Assembly: GCF_000243095.1 (NCBI RefSeq)
Contig: NZ_AHJE01000036.1
Coordinates: 35,940-99,939 of the forward strand
Direction: 5' to 3'
DNA length: 64,000 nucleotides
Source of the DNA: Cupriavidus basilensis OR16
GTDB taxonomy: Bacteria; Pseudomonadota; Gammaproteobacteria; Burkholderiales; Burkholderiaceae
The notes under the pieces are model-generated. The model was given only the letters and a program-made list of their open reading frames with translations, did no database searches and was not told where the DNA came from. How positions within the stretch are numbered: the stretch's first letter is position 1; the number at the start of each line of letters is the position of its first letter. The translations under genes and the position numbers were made by a program. Of this stretch, positions 22,199 to 32,378 are shown one piece after another.

Positions 22199-22644
22199 TC
22201 TACGGCATCGGCACCGACATCATCCAGATCGATCGCGTGCAGGGCGTGATGGAGCGCACGCGCGGCCGTTTTGCCGAGAAGGTGCTCGGCCCGCAGGAAC
22301 TCCAGAAATACCACGCCCGCAAGGCCCGCTCCGAAAAGCGCGGGCTAGCCTTCCTGGCCACGCGTTTCGCCGCCAAGGAGGCCTTTTCCAAAGCGATCGG
22401 CCTGGGTATGCGCTGGCCGATGACTTGGCGCGCAATGGAACTGCTGAACCTGCCCTCGGGCGAGCCGTATCCGCATTGCCACGGCGAGCTCGATGCCTGG
22501 TTGCGCGAACGCGGCCTGGTGGTACGGGTCAGTGTCAGCGACGAACACGATTACGCGATCGCTTTTGCGATCGCCGAGCCGGGTGGTGCTGGCGTCAGCG
22601 CCAGCCTGCCGCTCGCCTCCCAGCCTAGTGAAGACTCCAAATGA
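22195..22644 (+). CDS. acpS: Holo-ACP synthase AcpS
   Basis: A 149-residue enzyme that moves 4'-phosphopantetheine from CoA to the ACP serine, activating the acpP product. The two metal-site motifs are [13 protein letters not shown] at the N terminus and [15 protein letters not shown] in the middle. GTG start overlapping pdxJ and end overlapping nagZ (ATGA), so pdxJ-acpS-nagZ form one operon. Confidence 0.95.
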   Translation: MIYGIGTDIIQIDRVQGVMERTRGRFAEKVLGPQELQKYHARKARSEKRGLAFLATRFAAKEAFSKAIGLGMRWPMTWRAMELLNLPSGEPYPHCHGELDAWLRERGLVVRVSVSDEHDYAIAFAIAEPGGAGVSASLPLASQPSEDSK

Positions 22645-23465
22645 TCAAGAAGATTTCCGGCAAACGGCCGGGCCCGGTCGTACTCGACGTCAAAGGCAAG
22701 CAACTCGATGCGGACGATGTCCGCCGCATCTCCCACCCGCTGACCGGCGGCGTGATCCTGTTTGCGCGCAACTTCGAGTCGCGCGCGCAACTGCAGGCAC
22801 TGACGCATGAGATCCGTGCCGTGCGCGACGACGTCCTGATCTGCATCGATCACGAAGGCGGGCGGGTGCAGCGCGCCAAGACCGATGGCTTCACGCACCT
22901 GCCGGCCATGGCCCGGCTCGGCGCGTTGTGGGACCAGGATGTGCTCGCGGCGACCAAGGCGGCCATGGCTTGCGGCTATGTGCTCGCGGCCGAGTTGCGC
23001 GCCTGCGATATCGATCTGAGCTTCACCCCGGTGCTCGACCTGGATTACGGACTCAGCGCCGTGATCGGCGACCGCGCCTTCCACGCCGACCCGCGCGTGG
23101 TGACCATGCTCGCCAACCACCTGACCCACGGCCTGCTGCTGGCCGGCATGGCCAATTGCGGCAAGCACTTTCCGGGACACGGCTTCGTGGCCGCGGATTC
23201 GCATGTGGCCGTGCCGGTGGACGAGCGTGGCCTCGACGAAATCCTCTCGCAGGATGCGCGCCCGTACGAGTGGATGGGCATGGCGCTGTCTTCTGTGATG
23301 CCGGCGCACGTGATCTACCCGAAGGTGGACCCACACCCGGCCGGCTTCTCCCGCATCCGCCAGCTGTTCGGACGCCGCAAGCCGCTGGACTGGAACAAGC
23401 TGATGCAGGAGGCCGAGTACGCCGCCGCCATGCGCGTGCTCAAGAGCCACGGCCTGATTGCCTGA
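22641..23465 (+). CDS. nagZ: Beta-hexosaminidase NagZ with an internal in-frame deletion
   Basis: NagZ removes N-acetylglucosamine from recycled muropeptides in the cytosol. The GH3 core is clear: [12 protein letters not shown], the HFPGHG motif around [18 protein letters not shown], and [17 protein letters not shown]. The protein is 274 residues where about 340 is usual. After GFSRI (about 23355) it goes directly to [16 protein letters not shown], the normal C-terminal tail, so ~65-70 residues including the DDLSM-type segment with the catalytic aspartate are missing. Probably another assembly deletion that happens to keep frame. Confidence 0.8.
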   Translation: MIKKISGKRPGPVVLDVKGKQLDADDVRRISHPLTGGVILFARNFESRAQLQALTHEIRAVRDDVLICIDHEGGRVQRAKTDGFTHLPAMARLGALWDQDVLAATKAAMACGYVLAAELRACDIDLSFTPVLDLDYGLSAVIGDRAFHADPRVVTMLANHLTHGLLLAGMANCGKHFPGHGFVAADSHVAVPVDERGLDEILSQDARPYEWMGMALSSVMPAHVIYPKVDPHPAGFSRIRQLFGRRKPLDWNKLMQEAEYAAAMRVLKSHGLIA

Positions 23466-23504
23466 CACGGCATTCGCCGAACGCCGGCACGCAGCTGGGA
23501 AAAG

Positions 23505-23530
23505 AAAGGGCAGCCGAAGCTGCCCTTTTT
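23505..23530. terminator. Bidirectional terminator between nagZ and efp
   Basis: A ten-base stem AAAGGGCAGC / GCTGCCCTTT around a CGAA tetraloop, flanked by A and T runs, lying between the convergent nagZ and efp genes. Confidence 0.85.
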
Positions 23531-23573
23531 CGTTGCGCCATCCACGATGCGGATGGCGGCGAACAAACTGCGC

Positions 23574-24134
23574 TTAGTTGGCGCGGCTGCGGTATTCGCC
23601 GGTGCGGGTGTCGATTTCGATCTTGTCGCCGATGCTGCAGAACAGCGGCACTTGCAGCTCGAAGCCGGTGTTGATCTTGGCGCCCTTGAGCACCTTGCCC
23701 GACGAGGTGTCGCCCTTGACGGCCGGTTCGGTGTAGGTGATTTCGCGGACCAGCGTGGTCGGCATGTCCACCGAGATGGCCTTGTCGTTGTAGAACACCA
23801 CTTCGACGGTCATGCCGTCTTCGAGGTAGTTCAGCGATTCACCCATGCTGTCCTGCTCGACTTCGTACTGGTTGAAGTCGGTGTCCATGAACACGTACAT
23901 CGGATCGGCGAAGTACGAGTAAGTGCATTCGCGGCGTTCCAGCATCACGACTTCAAACTTGTCGTCAGCCTTGAAGACGGATTCACCCGGGGCTTCCGTC
24001 AGCAGGTTCTTGTACTTCATCTTGACCACGGCGGAGTTGCGGCCCGACTTGTTGTACTCAGCCTTCTGCACGACCATCGGGTCGGTACCGATCATGAATA
24101 CGTTGCCGACGCGGAGTTCTTGTGCGGTTTTCAT
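23574..24134 (-). CDS. efp: Elongation factor P, arginine-32 type
   Basis: A 186-residue protein that rescues ribosomes stalled at polyproline. The start [11 protein letters not shown] (24134) is chosen from the family; an open frame reaches 24206. The modification loop reads NKSGRNSA, with Arg at position 32 where E. coli has the beta-lysylated Lys34. This Arg is the site rhamnosylated by EarP in Pseudomonas and beta-proteobacteria, and the EarP gene lies 5 bases upstream on the same strand. Confidence 0.95.
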   Translation of the reverse strand: MKTAQELRVGNVFMIGTDPMVVQKAEYNKSGRNSAVVKMKYKNLLTEAPGESVFKADDKFEVVMLERRECTYSYFADPMYVFMDTDFNQYEVEQDSMGESLNYLEDGMTVEVVFYNDKAISVDMPTTLVREITYTEPAVKGDTSSGKVLKGAKINTGFELQVPLFCSIGDKIEIDTRTGEYRSRAN

Positions 24135-24139
24135 CTGAA

Positions 24140-25423
24140 CTATTTCCTGAAAAAGTATGTCTCGGAATTCGGTATGGCGAAGGCGCTCTGCCGACTCTGC
24201 CGACACACTGCGCAGTTTTCACAGAAGGCCACGAGATTTGCCGCCAGGTCACCCAGGTGCTGCAGGCTGCGCTGCCACTGTTCGGTAATGGCGCCAAGCA
24301 CGGGCAGATGGGCGCGCAGGCGCGGCCAGTCAGGTGCTTCTTCGTCCTTGTTCCAGCTGTGCCAGAAGCTGGAAAGTGCATTGGCAACCTCAATCTGACC
24401 GCTGCGCTCCAGCCGCTGCAGGAACAAGGCCAGGAAGGCATCGAGCTTGACCATGTGTGCCGCGTCGGCCTGAGGGTAGATATGCCAGACAAAGGGCCGG
24501 CCGGCCCAACGCCCCCCCAACAAACAATCCTCGCCGCGCACGAAGTTGAGGTCGCACAGCCACAGCAGTTCATCGTAATGCTCCTGGCGCACAAAGGGCA
24601 CTACCTGCACGACCAGGTTGCCGCGTGCGAAGACGCTGCCCGGGGCGCAACCGGCCGCCCCGAACCATTCGCTTGCCTGTAGCGCCGCCAGGCCGGCCGG
24701 GACCAGGCACTGGACGGGTTCCGGACCATTCTGCCATTGTGCGAGCAACGCCGGCAGCGCGGGGTTGGGATAGGCGAACAGGCTGACTTTCAGTGCGCCG
24801 TCGACGGGCTGGAAGCCAAGGCGGTGCCAGAGCGCTGCCCGGGCCGCAGGGCTGGTGCGCAGGTGCTCGCGCTGCATGCCCAGCATGGCCTCGCGCAGCA
24901 GGCCGCCCGTGCCGGGCTCGAAGCCAGGGAAGAAGAAGTGCTTGACCAGCGGCAGGCGCGGGTGGGGCGAGGCCATGCCGTGGTGCTCCCTGACCCAGGG
25001 CTCGGCGCTCATGTATTCGAGATTGATCCAGGCCGGCCTGGGCTCGCATGCGGCCATGGCGGCGAGGAATGTCTCCGGCAGGTCGCAGCCGAAGGATTCG
25101 ATCACTGCATCGTGCGGGGTGACCCCAGCGAAGCGCGCGGCGCTGGCCTGCGCGCTTTCCTGGTCCGGGCGCTGCCACGGGCGAATCGTCACGCCGGCAA
25201 GCGCTTGCTCCGGTGCGGCAGTGTCGAGCCCTGGCGCGAGGCGCGCGAAGCTGGCTAGGTCGTCCACCCACAGGCGCACGGCGTGGCCGTGTTCCTGGGC
25301 CAACTGGCGTGCCAGCCGCCAGCACACGCCAATATCGCCATAGTTGTCGATGACGGTGCAAAAGATGTCCCACGAGCGGATGGCGCGATCGGGCTGAGTT
25401 GGCATGGTGGCGTGATTCGGCAA
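24140..25423 (-). CDS. earP: EF-P arginine rhamnosyltransferase EarP
   Basis: A 427-residue GT-B fold glycosyltransferase that adds rhamnose from TDP-rhamnose to Arg32 of EF-P. The N-terminal [20 protein letters not shown] is characteristic of EarP. Other family landmarks are [33 protein letters not shown] and, near the C terminus, [19 protein letters not shown] with the catalytic-site residues. The start could also be the second Met six codons in. It lies directly upstream of efp, and only genomes with the Arg-type EF-P carry it. Confidence 0.93.
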   Translation of the reverse strand: MPNHATMPTQPDRAIRSWDIFCTVIDNYGDIGVCWRLARQLAQEHGHAVRLWVDDLASFARLAPGLDTAAPEQALAGVTIRPWQRPDQESAQASAARFAGVTPHDAVIESFGCDLPETFLAAMAACEPRPAWINLEYMSAEPWVREHHGMASPHPRLPLVKHFFFPGFEPGTGGLLREAMLGMQREHLRTSPAARAALWHRLGFQPVDGALKVSLFAYPNPALPALLAQWQNGPEPVQCLVPAGLAALQASEWFGAAGCAPGSVFARGNLVVQVVPFVRQEHYDELLWLCDLNFVRGEDCLLGGRWAGRPFVWHIYPQADAAHMVKLDAFLALFLQRLERSGQIEVANALSSFWHSWNKDEEAPDWPRLRAHLPVLGAITEQWQRSLQHLGDLAANLVAFCENCAVCRQSRQSAFAIPNSETYFFRK

Positions 25424-25517
25424 GGATTTGCTCTAAACTTGCGATTTTAGAGCTAGTTGCGCCGTGGCCCTGCCGGTCATGCGCGCCACGTGCCATCCCA
25501 CGGTCAATTTGCTACCG

Positions 25518-27516
25518 ATGTCCCAGCAGGAACCCGAAACCCACGATCAGGGCGCGTCCGCGCCTGCCCAGCCGGACGGGCTGCCCGAGCAGCCCACCGA
25601 GGCGTCCTTGGCGGCCCCGTGCGCCGCATCTCCCGAAGCGGTGCCGGAAGCGCCGTTCGACGCCAAGGCCGTGATCGCGCAATTGCCCGGCCTGCCCGGG
25701 GTCTACCGCTACTTCGATGCCCAGGGCAATGTCCTTTACGTGGGCAAGGCGCGCGACCTGAAAAAGCGCGTCTCCAGCTACTTCAGCAAGACACTGCTGT
25801 CGCCGCGCATTGCCATGATGGTGGCCAAGATCGTGCGCATCGATACCACGGTGGTGCGCACCGAGGCCGAGGCGCTGCTGTTGGAGAACAACCTGATCAA
25901 GGCGCTGGCGCCGCGCTACAACATCCTGTTCCGCGACGACAAGTCGTATCCGTTCGTCAAGCTGACCGGCCATCGTTTCCCGCGCATGGCCTACTACCGC
26001 GGCGCCACCGATCGCAAGCACCAGTACTTCGGGCCGTTCCCGAGCGCGCACGCGGTGCGCGAAAGCATGCAGATCCTGCAGCGCGTGTTCCAACTGCGCA
26101 CCTGCGAGGACACGGTCTTCGCCAACCGCACGCGGCCGTGCCTGCTGCATCAGATCCACCGCTGTACCGGGCCTTGCGTGGGCGCCATCAGCGAGGCGGA
26201 CTATGCGCGCGACGTCGGTAACGCGGCGCGCTTCCTGCAAGGCCGTCAGAGCGAGGTGCTCGAAGGCCTGCAGGCGAAGATGGAGGAGCACGCCGGGAGG
26301 CTGGAGTTCGAGCAGGCGGCGGCGGTGCGCGACCAGATCGGTGCGGGGCCGCGCGTGTGTCAACCTGGCGATGGTGCGCGGCGGCCGGCATCTTGGCGAC
26401 AAGGCCTACTTCCCGGCGCATGTCGAGGAAGGCGCGATGATTGTCGAGCACCAGGACGAGGATGCCGGTGCCAGCGCGGTGATCGAGCCGGTCGAGCCGG
26501 GCGAGGCCGGTGTCGAGGGCGCGGCAGTGCTCGGCGGCCCGGCCGGCATACCGGTCGAGCGGATTGCCGCCGAGGTATTGTCCGCCTTCATGGCGCAGCA
26601 CTATCTGGAGCAGGCCGTGCCGCCGATCCTGGTGGTGAGCCACATGCCGCCGGACAAGGCCTTGCTGGAGGCGCTGTCGCTGCAGGCCGGGCGCAAGGTC
26701 ACGCTGGTGCGCCAGCCGCAGGGGCAGCGCCGGTCCTGGCTGGAGATGGCGCAGAAGGGTGCTGAACTGGCATTGTCGCGCCGCCTGGCGGAGCAGGGTA
26801 GCCAGCAGGCCCGCACGCGGGCGCTGGCCGATACGATCGGCATCGACATGGAAGACCTGGCATTGCTGCGGGTCGAGTGCTTCGACATCAGCCACACGGC
26901 TGGCGAAGCCACGCAAGCGTCCTGCGTGGTCTTCCACCATCACGAGATGCAGAACGCGGAATACCGCCGCTACAACATCCAGGACATCACGCCCGGCGAC
27001 GACTACGCCGCCATGCGCCAGGTGCTGACTCGCCGTTACCAGAAGCTGGTAGAGATGCTGGAGCAGGCGCAGGAACCCGGCATCGAGGGCGGCGAGGCGG
27101 GGGCGCCCAGTGCGTCCAGTGCGCAGGCGCTGGTCCCGAGTGTGGTGCTGATCGATGGTGGAAAGGGCCAGGTGGAGGTCGCGCGCCAGGTGTTCGAGGA
27201 GCTTGGCCTCGATATCGGGCCCGATGGCCGTCCCTCGCTGGAGCTGGGGCAGGGCAGTGCGGCGCTGATGCTGGTGGCCCAGATCCGCGACGAGGCGCAC
27301 CGCTTCGCCATCACCGGCATGCGCGCGCGCCGAGCCAAGGTGCGCAACACCTCGCGGCTAGAGGAGATCGAGGGCGTCGGTGCCCGGCGCCGGCAGAAGC
27401 TGCTCACGCGCTTTGGCGGCCTGCGCGGGGTGGTCGCGGCCAGCATCGACGAACTGGCCAGCGTCGATGGCATCTCGCATGCGCTGGCCGAGGAAATCTA
27501 TCGGCAGTTGCATTGA
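25518..27516 (+). pseudogene. uvrC: Excinuclease ABC subunit C, with two internal deletions
   Basis: UvrC makes both incisions in nucleotide excision repair. The GIY-YIG domain is near residues 55-100 ([20 protein letters not shown]), the UvrBC-binding UVR helix reads [19 protein letters not shown], and the C-terminal RNase H-like domain and helix-hairpin-helix motifs ([19 protein letters not shown]) follow. At about 26345 the frame breaks after RDQIGA and resumes as VNLAMVRGG in another frame. At about 27220 LDIG joins PDGRPSL in frame, omitting the VGVAKGEGRK-type stretch of ~22 residues. Start taken at MSQQEPETH. Confidence 0.85.
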
Positions 27517-27618
27517 AGCATTCAAATCCGAGGCCCATGTGGCAGGAAATGCTCGGCCCCGGTTGAAATAGGCGACAATCCCGAAGTCCCCATCGCTGTT
27601 GCCTCGTTCCGAGCCCCC

Positions 27619-28221
27619 ATGCCGCTGAATATACCGATCCTGCTGACCTGGCTCCGTGTTGCCATGATTCCCCTCGTGGTGGGCGTGTACTACCTGCCCG
27701 AAGCATGGTTGCCGATGCATGCCAAAAACATGACGGCAGCCGGTTTCTTCATCGTGGCCGCGGTCACCGACTGGCTGGATGGCTTCCTGGCCAGGCGCTG
27801 GAACCAGACGTCTTCCTTCGGCGCGTTCCTCGATCCGGTGGCGGACAAGCTGATGGTGGCGGCCGCGCTGCTGTCGCTGCTAGCGCTGGGCCGGGTGGCC
27901 GACCTGATCGCGCTTGTCATTATTGGCCGGGAGATCACCATCTCTGCGCTGCGTGAGTGGATGGCGCAGATCGGGGCGTCCAAGAGCGTCGCGGTGAATT
28001 TCCTCGGCAAGCTCAAGACCACCTTCCAGATGATTGCGATCCCGTTGCTGCTCTTCAACGATAGCCTGTTCGGCATCGTCGATGCTTCGGTGCTGGGCGC
28101 ATGGATGATCTATGTGGCCGCGGTGCTGACCCTGTGGTCGATGTTCTATTACATGAAGCTGGCGTGGCCACAGATTCGCGAGCGCAGTGGCCTGAGTGGC
28201 GAGGCCACCGCACAAAAGTGA
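27619..28221 (+). CDS. pgsA: CDP-diacylglycerol-glycerol-3-phosphate phosphatidyltransferase
   Basis: A 200-residue integral membrane enzyme for phosphatidylglycerol synthesis. It has the CDP-alcohol phosphotransferase signature D-G-x2-A-R-x8-G-x3-D-x3-D, seen as DWLDGFLARRWNQTSSFG followed by AFLDPVADK. Four to five hydrophobic helices surround it. uvrC-pgsA-tRNA order is common in proteobacteria and is kept here. Confidence 0.93.
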   Translation: MPLNIPILLTWLRVAMIPLVVGVYYLPEAWLPMHAKNMTAAGFFIVAAVTDWLDGFLARRWNQTSSFGAFLDPVADKLMVAAALLSLLALGRVADLIALVIIGREITISALREWMAQIGASKSVAVNFLGKLKTTFQMIAIPLLLFNDSLFGIVDASVLGAWMIYVAAVLTLWSMFYYMKLAWPQIRERSGLSGEATAQK

Positions 28222-28241
28222 TGACCCAATGAAAAATATGC

Positions 28242-28271
28242 TTGACGACCACGGCGCCGATTTGCAATAAT
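28242..28271 (+). promoter_or_regulatory. Sigma70-type promoter of the tRNA-Gly/Cys cluster
   Basis: TTGACG at 28242-28247, 18-base spacer, AATAAT at 28266-28271, about 120 bases before the first tRNA-Gly. Confidence 0.55.
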
Positions 28272-28389
28272 CCTGTTCTCGCTTCTGACGAAACAAACCG
28301 AACGAAGCGAAATGCAGCAAGAACGTAGCGTGAAGTGAGCGGTATCGGCACGGAAGCTTACGTTTCAAGTAAGAAGTTAGCAGGATCCT

Positions 28390-28465
28390 GCGGGAGTAGC
28401 TCAGTTGGTAGAGCGCAACCTTGCCAAGGTTGAGGTCGCGAGTTCGAGCCTCGTCTCCCGCTCCA
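28390..28465 (+). tRNA. tRNA-Gly (GCC), copy 1
   Basis: A 76-base cloverleaf starting GCGGGAGTAGCTC and ending CTCCCGCTCCA. The anticodon loop CTTGCCAA gives GCC; the T-arm is GAGTTCGAGCCTC. CCA is encoded. Confidence 0.97.
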
Positions 28466-28534
28466 GGTTTCGGTTAAATGTGGATTCCACGGTGTTTGTC
28501 GTGTGATTCCAGATTGGCACGCAGAGTAGTAAAT

Positions 28535-28610
28535 GCGGGAGTAGCTCAGTTGGTAGAGCGCAACCTTGCCAAGGTTGAGGTCGCGAGTTCGAGCCTCGTC
28601 TCCCGCTCCA
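28535..28610 (+). tRNA. tRNA-Gly (GCC), copy 2
   Basis: Identical in sequence to the copy 69 bases upstream, with an unrelated spacer between them. CCA encoded. Tandem identical tRNA-Gly genes are common next to pgsA. Confidence 0.97.
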
Positions 28611-28615
28611 ATCCC

Positions 28616-28640
28616 AAAGGGAAGCACCGCTTCCCTTTTT
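28616..28640 (+). terminator. Terminator-like hairpin after the second tRNA-Gly
   Basis: AAAGGGAAG / CTTCCCTTT around CACCG, followed by TTTTTGTTTG. Confidence 0.7.
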
Positions 28641-28715
28641 GTTTGTGATGGTAGAGCGCAAGCGCGGCCCCGGCAGGGTCGGGCGAATGCGGCTACAATC
28701 CAGCAGCCGTCACCC

Positions 28716-28789
28716 GGCGGGGTGGCAGAGTGGTCATGCAGCGGCCTGCAAAGCCGTGTACGCCGGTTCGATTCCGACCCCCGCCTCCA
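28716..28789 (+). tRNA. tRNA-Cys (GCA)
   Basis: A 74-base gene: acceptor GGCGGGG pairing with CCCCGCC, anticodon loop CTGCAAA giving GCA, T-arm CCGGTTCGATTCCGA, encoded CCA. A short hairpin (GAGCGCTACC..GGTGGCGCTTTTTG) follows and may terminate it. Confidence 0.96.
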
Positions 28790-29201
28790 AGATAGTCAAG
28801 CACAGAGCGCTACCCTCACCGGTGGCGCTTTTTGCTTTCTGGTGATCCGATCGCGGCGCCATCCGTTCCAGCGATTTCAATTTCCCCCCCCCAACTTCCC
28901 CTCAAGTTTCCGCCAGGCCGCACGTCCCGGCTCCTGTTTTTTCGCTTATCCTCGTCGATTTTTAGGACTAGTCCTAATATCGTCGCTTATTTTTGCCTTC
29001 TTTCCTGATTTCACTTCAGCTATCCCGGCAACTGCCGTAAAGGCGGAGGTAAGGGCTGTCCAAAAGACGGCTCGCCCGATATCGAGATTGTTGCAAGCGC
29101 GCTTCGAAAGCAGATTGCCTGGCCCCGTTGCCAACGGCCGTCAATTCATCGTCCACCATTCCTGGAATCGGTGTCGCCCTCGTGCGCGCCGACTATGCGC
29201 C
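28790..29201 (+). other. Leader region of the chemoreceptor gene
   Basis: A 412-base stretch with no convincing gene. It contains the small tRNA-Cys terminator, a run of nine to ten C residues near 28884, and a perfect 16-base palindrome TTAGGACTAGTCCTAA at 28962-28977. A frame open from 28566 runs into the receptor but has no coding character before the ATG at 29202. Confidence 0.6.
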
Positions 29202-30747
29202 ATGAACATCACGCAACGCCTCCTAGCTACCTTATCGCTGGCCCTGCTTGCCCTGCTTGCCGTCGGAGTCGGCGGCCTCTGGCAACTGCGCGAGTCGCAG
29301 GAGCGCTTTACCTACTTCAATGACAACACGCTCACCAGCGTTCGCACGCTGAGCGACCTGCGGGATACCGTCAGCACCATGCGCGTGTCGCTCTATCGCT
29401 ATGCCTTGTCGCCGGAGGCGAGCAGCCGCTCGGAGGCCGTGCAGGATCTGGCGAAGGCGGACGAGGTCTTTGACAGCACGGTCGCAACCTACGAGCGCAC
29501 CGATCTGTCCGACGAGACCGACCGCCAGCTGCTGGAGGCGGACCGCGCCGCGGCGAGGCAATATCGCGCGGAGCGGGGGCGCTTCCTGGAGCGCTTCGCC
29601 GCCAACGACGATGAAGGCGCGCGGGGCATGCTGGTCGGGGGCTCGCTCTTTGTCGCGGCCTCGGCGCTGCGCACTGCCATCGACAAGCACGTGGCGTACA
29701 ACGCGGGGCTGGGCGAACAGGTGGTGGCGAGCAACGGCAAGGCGTACGGACTGGCCCTGAAGGTCTTCTCGGCGGTCATTGCCTGCGCTTTCCTGGTCGC
29801 CGGTGCACTTGGCTATTCGCTCTACCGCCGCATCCACAACAGCCTGGCCGAGATCGAGCAGACCTTGCGCTATGTGAGCGAGTCGCTCGACCTCGATCGC
29901 CGCGCTTCGGTGCGCCATGAGGATGAGATCGGGCGCACGGCGGTTGCCTTCAACCAGTTGATCGAGCGCGTGGCATTGGCACTGCGTGAAGTCCGCTTGT
30001 CAACCGATTCGGTGAGTACGGCTGCCCACCAGATTGCGGCGGGCAACGCAGATCTGTCCACGCGTACCGAGCAGCAGGCGGCATCGCTGGAGCAGTCCGC
30101 CGCCAGCATGGAAGAGTTGACCGTGACCGTGCGCCAGAACGCCGACAATGCGGCGCCAGGCCAGCGGCCTGGCGGACAATGCCGCCGAGGTGGCGGAGCA
30201 GGGCGGCGCGGCCGTGCAGCAGATGGTGGAAACCATGGGTGCAATCAGCACCAATTCCACTCGCATTGCTGAAATCACCACGCTGATCGAAGGCATCGCC
30301 TTCCAGACCAATATCCTCGCGCTCAATGCGGCGGTCGAAGCGGCGCGTGCCGGCGAGCAGGGCCGCGGCTTCGCGGTCGTGGCCGGCGAAGTACGCAGCC
30401 TGGCCCAGCGCTCGTCCAGTGCGGCAAAGGAAATCAAGGATCTGATCGACACCTCGGTGAACACGGTTCGGCAAGGCTCGGCGCAAGCCGAGGATGCCGG
30501 CAGGACCATGAGCGAGATTCGCCAGGCCGTGCGGCGCGTGTCGGACATCATCGGGGAGATTGCCGCGGCCTCGCGCGAGCAGAGCACCGGGATCGAGCAG
30601 GTCAACCAGGCCGTCGGACAGATGGACCAGGCCACGCAACAGAATGCGGCTTTGGTGGAGCAGGCGGCAGCGGCCGCGCAGTCGCTCGAGGAGCAGTCCC
30701 ACAAGCTGCGCGATACGGTCGCGACTTTCCATGTCGCCGGGCGATAG
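29202..30747 (+). pseudogene. Methyl-accepting chemotaxis protein, +1 frameshift
   Basis: A Tar-like chemoreceptor: a short cytoplasmic start, membrane helix at about 8-27, a four-helix-bundle ligand domain to about residue 185, a second helix near 188-208, HAMP, then the methyl-accepting domain with the hairpin tip [20 protein letters not shown] and [20 protein letters not shown]. At about 30152 the bases read 'aatgcggcgccagg' where the family needs NARQASG; one surplus G shifts the frame, which resumes as [16 protein letters not shown]. The ligand is unknown. Confidence 0.85.
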
Positions 30748-31129
30748 CGCGTCAGCGGGATGGGGCGGCAGCCCCGGCGGGCTTTTGCAGTGATTGGGGG
30801 TACTTCCCGCCGCGATTCCACGCTTTGTCATTGTGGTGATCGTGTTACATTGCACGTTGCAGTCTTCACGGGGCGTTCAGGGGATATCCGACCTGAACAG
30901 CGTGCCATCGCCGTCCGCATGGACCTATGCCACGTTGTTCGCCTCCGGGCTGCTGTAAGACTCCCGTTTCCGTTTCCCTCAATCAGTGCGCTACCTCCCG
31001 GACTGTGCCCGGCGTTCGACGCCGCAACGCAGCCCAGGGGTCGCCTTGTGGTCCCCGCCGTATGGCCGCCGGGGCGGGCGGGTCATCCAGTCACCGCCGC
31101 CATGGCCAAGCACGAGGAACCCAGAACGC
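30748..31129 (+). other. Gap between the chemoreceptor and the antiporter
   Basis: 382 bases. I see no RNA gene, terminator or convincing promoter; frames reading into the antiporter upstream of 31130 lack coding character. Confidence 0.5.
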
Positions 31130-32350
31130 ATGCATCACGCTACCCCGCTTATCAGCACCATCGTCGGCGGTCTCGTCCTGGCGTTCATATTGGGCGCGCT
31201 GGCCAATCGGCTAAAGCTCCCGCCGCTGATCGGGTACTTGTGCGCGGGCATCGTGGTCGGCCCGTATACGCCGGGCTACACCGCGGACCAGGCGCTGGCG
31301 CCGGAACTGGCTGAGCTTGGCGTGATTCTGCTGATGTTTGGGGTTGGCTTGCATTTCTCGCTCAAGGACCTGATGGCGGTGAAAACGATCGCCATTCCGG
31401 GCGCTGTGGTGCAGATCGCCATTGCCACCGTGCTTGGGATGGGCGCGGCCTGGGGCTTTGGCTGGGAGTGGGGGCCGGGCCTGGTCTTCGGGTTGGCCCT
31501 TTCGGTGGCGAGTACCGTGGTACTGCTCAAGGCATTGCAGGAGCGCGGCCTGGTGGAGTCGCCGCAAGGCCGGATCGCGGTGGGCTGGCTGATCGTGGAA
31601 GACCTGGCAATGGTGCTGACCCTGGTGCTGTTGCCGGCGCTGGCCGGCCTGCTCACGCCGTCCGGAGGTGCCGCGCCGGACTCAGGTGAAGTCGTGTTCG
31701 CCGTGTTCGCTACCTTGGGCAAGGTGGCCGCCTTCGTCGCGGTGATGTTGGTGATCGGCCGTCGCTTTATTCCCTGGATGCTGGAGCGCATCGTCTGGAC
31801 CGGGAGCCGCGAGCTGTTCCGCCTGGCGGTGCTGGCAACGGCGCTAGGGGTGGCCTTCGGCGCGTACTCGCTGTTCGGCGTGTCGTTTGCACTTGGCGCT
31901 TTCTTTGCCGGCATGGTGTTGGCGGAATCGGAGTTCAGTCACCGCGCGGCGGAGGAGTCGCTACCCCTGCGAGACGCGTTCGCGGTGCTGTTCTTTGTTT
32001 CGGTCGGCATGCTGTTCAACCCCATGGTGCTGATCAGCGACCCTTGGGGTGTACTGGCCACGCTATTCATCATCGTGGTGGGCAAATCGCTCGCCGCGCT
32101 CTGCATCGTGCGGGTATTCGGGCATTCCACCCGTACCGGCATGACCATTGCGGTCAGCCTGGCCCAGATCGGCGAGTTCTCCTTCATTCTCGCGGGCCTT
32201 GGCGTCTACCTGGAGATCCTGCCAGAACGGGGCCACGCACTGATCCTGGCTGGCGCGCTGCTGTCCATCGTGCTTAACCCGCTGCTGTTCCATCTGCTCG
32301 ATCGCTATACCGCCAAGCATGCAGGCGAAGGCGATCCCCAGCCCGCCTGA
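31130..32350 (+). CDS. CPA2-family cation:proton antiporter (Kef/YbaL-like) without RCK domain
   Basis: A 406-residue inner-membrane protein with about twelve hydrophobic helices of the Na+/H+ exchanger fold. Typical segments are LPPLIGYLCAGIVVGPYTPG, GVGLHFSLKDLM, LALSVASTVVLLKAL and FALGAFFAGMVLAESEFSHR. YbaL and KefB/C usually carry a C-terminal TrkA-N/RCK nucleotide-binding domain; this one ends just after the membrane part at LLDRYTAKHAG. It may be a naturally short member, or truncated as other genes here are. Start placed at MHHATPLISTIV. Confidence 0.8.
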   Translation: MHHATPLISTIVGGLVLAFILGALANRLKLPPLIGYLCAGIVVGPYTPGYTADQALAPELAELGVILLMFGVGLHFSLKDLMAVKTIAIPGAVVQIAIATVLGMGAAWGFGWEWGPGLVFGLALSVASTVVLLKALQERGLVESPQGRIAVGWLIVEDLAMVLTLVLLPALAGLLTPSGGAAPDSGEVVFAVFATLGKVAAFVAVMLVIGRRFIPWMLERIVWTGSRELFRLAVLATALGVAFGAYSLFGVSFALGAFFAGMVLAESEFSHRAAEESLPLRDAFAVLFFVSVGMLFNPMVLISDPWGVLATLFIIVVGKSLAALCIVRVFGHSTRTGMTIAVSLAQIGEFSFILAGLGVYLEILPERGHALILAGALLSIVLNPLLFHLLDRYTAKHAGEGDPQPA

Positions 32351-32378
32351 GCGCCGGCAGGCAGGGGCGGCGGGCCGC

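Noticed and set aside
28535..28610. The second tRNA-Gly as an integration att duplicate
   Set aside because: It is a complete, identical tRNA with its own terminator, and nothing element-like lies in the 69-base spacer.
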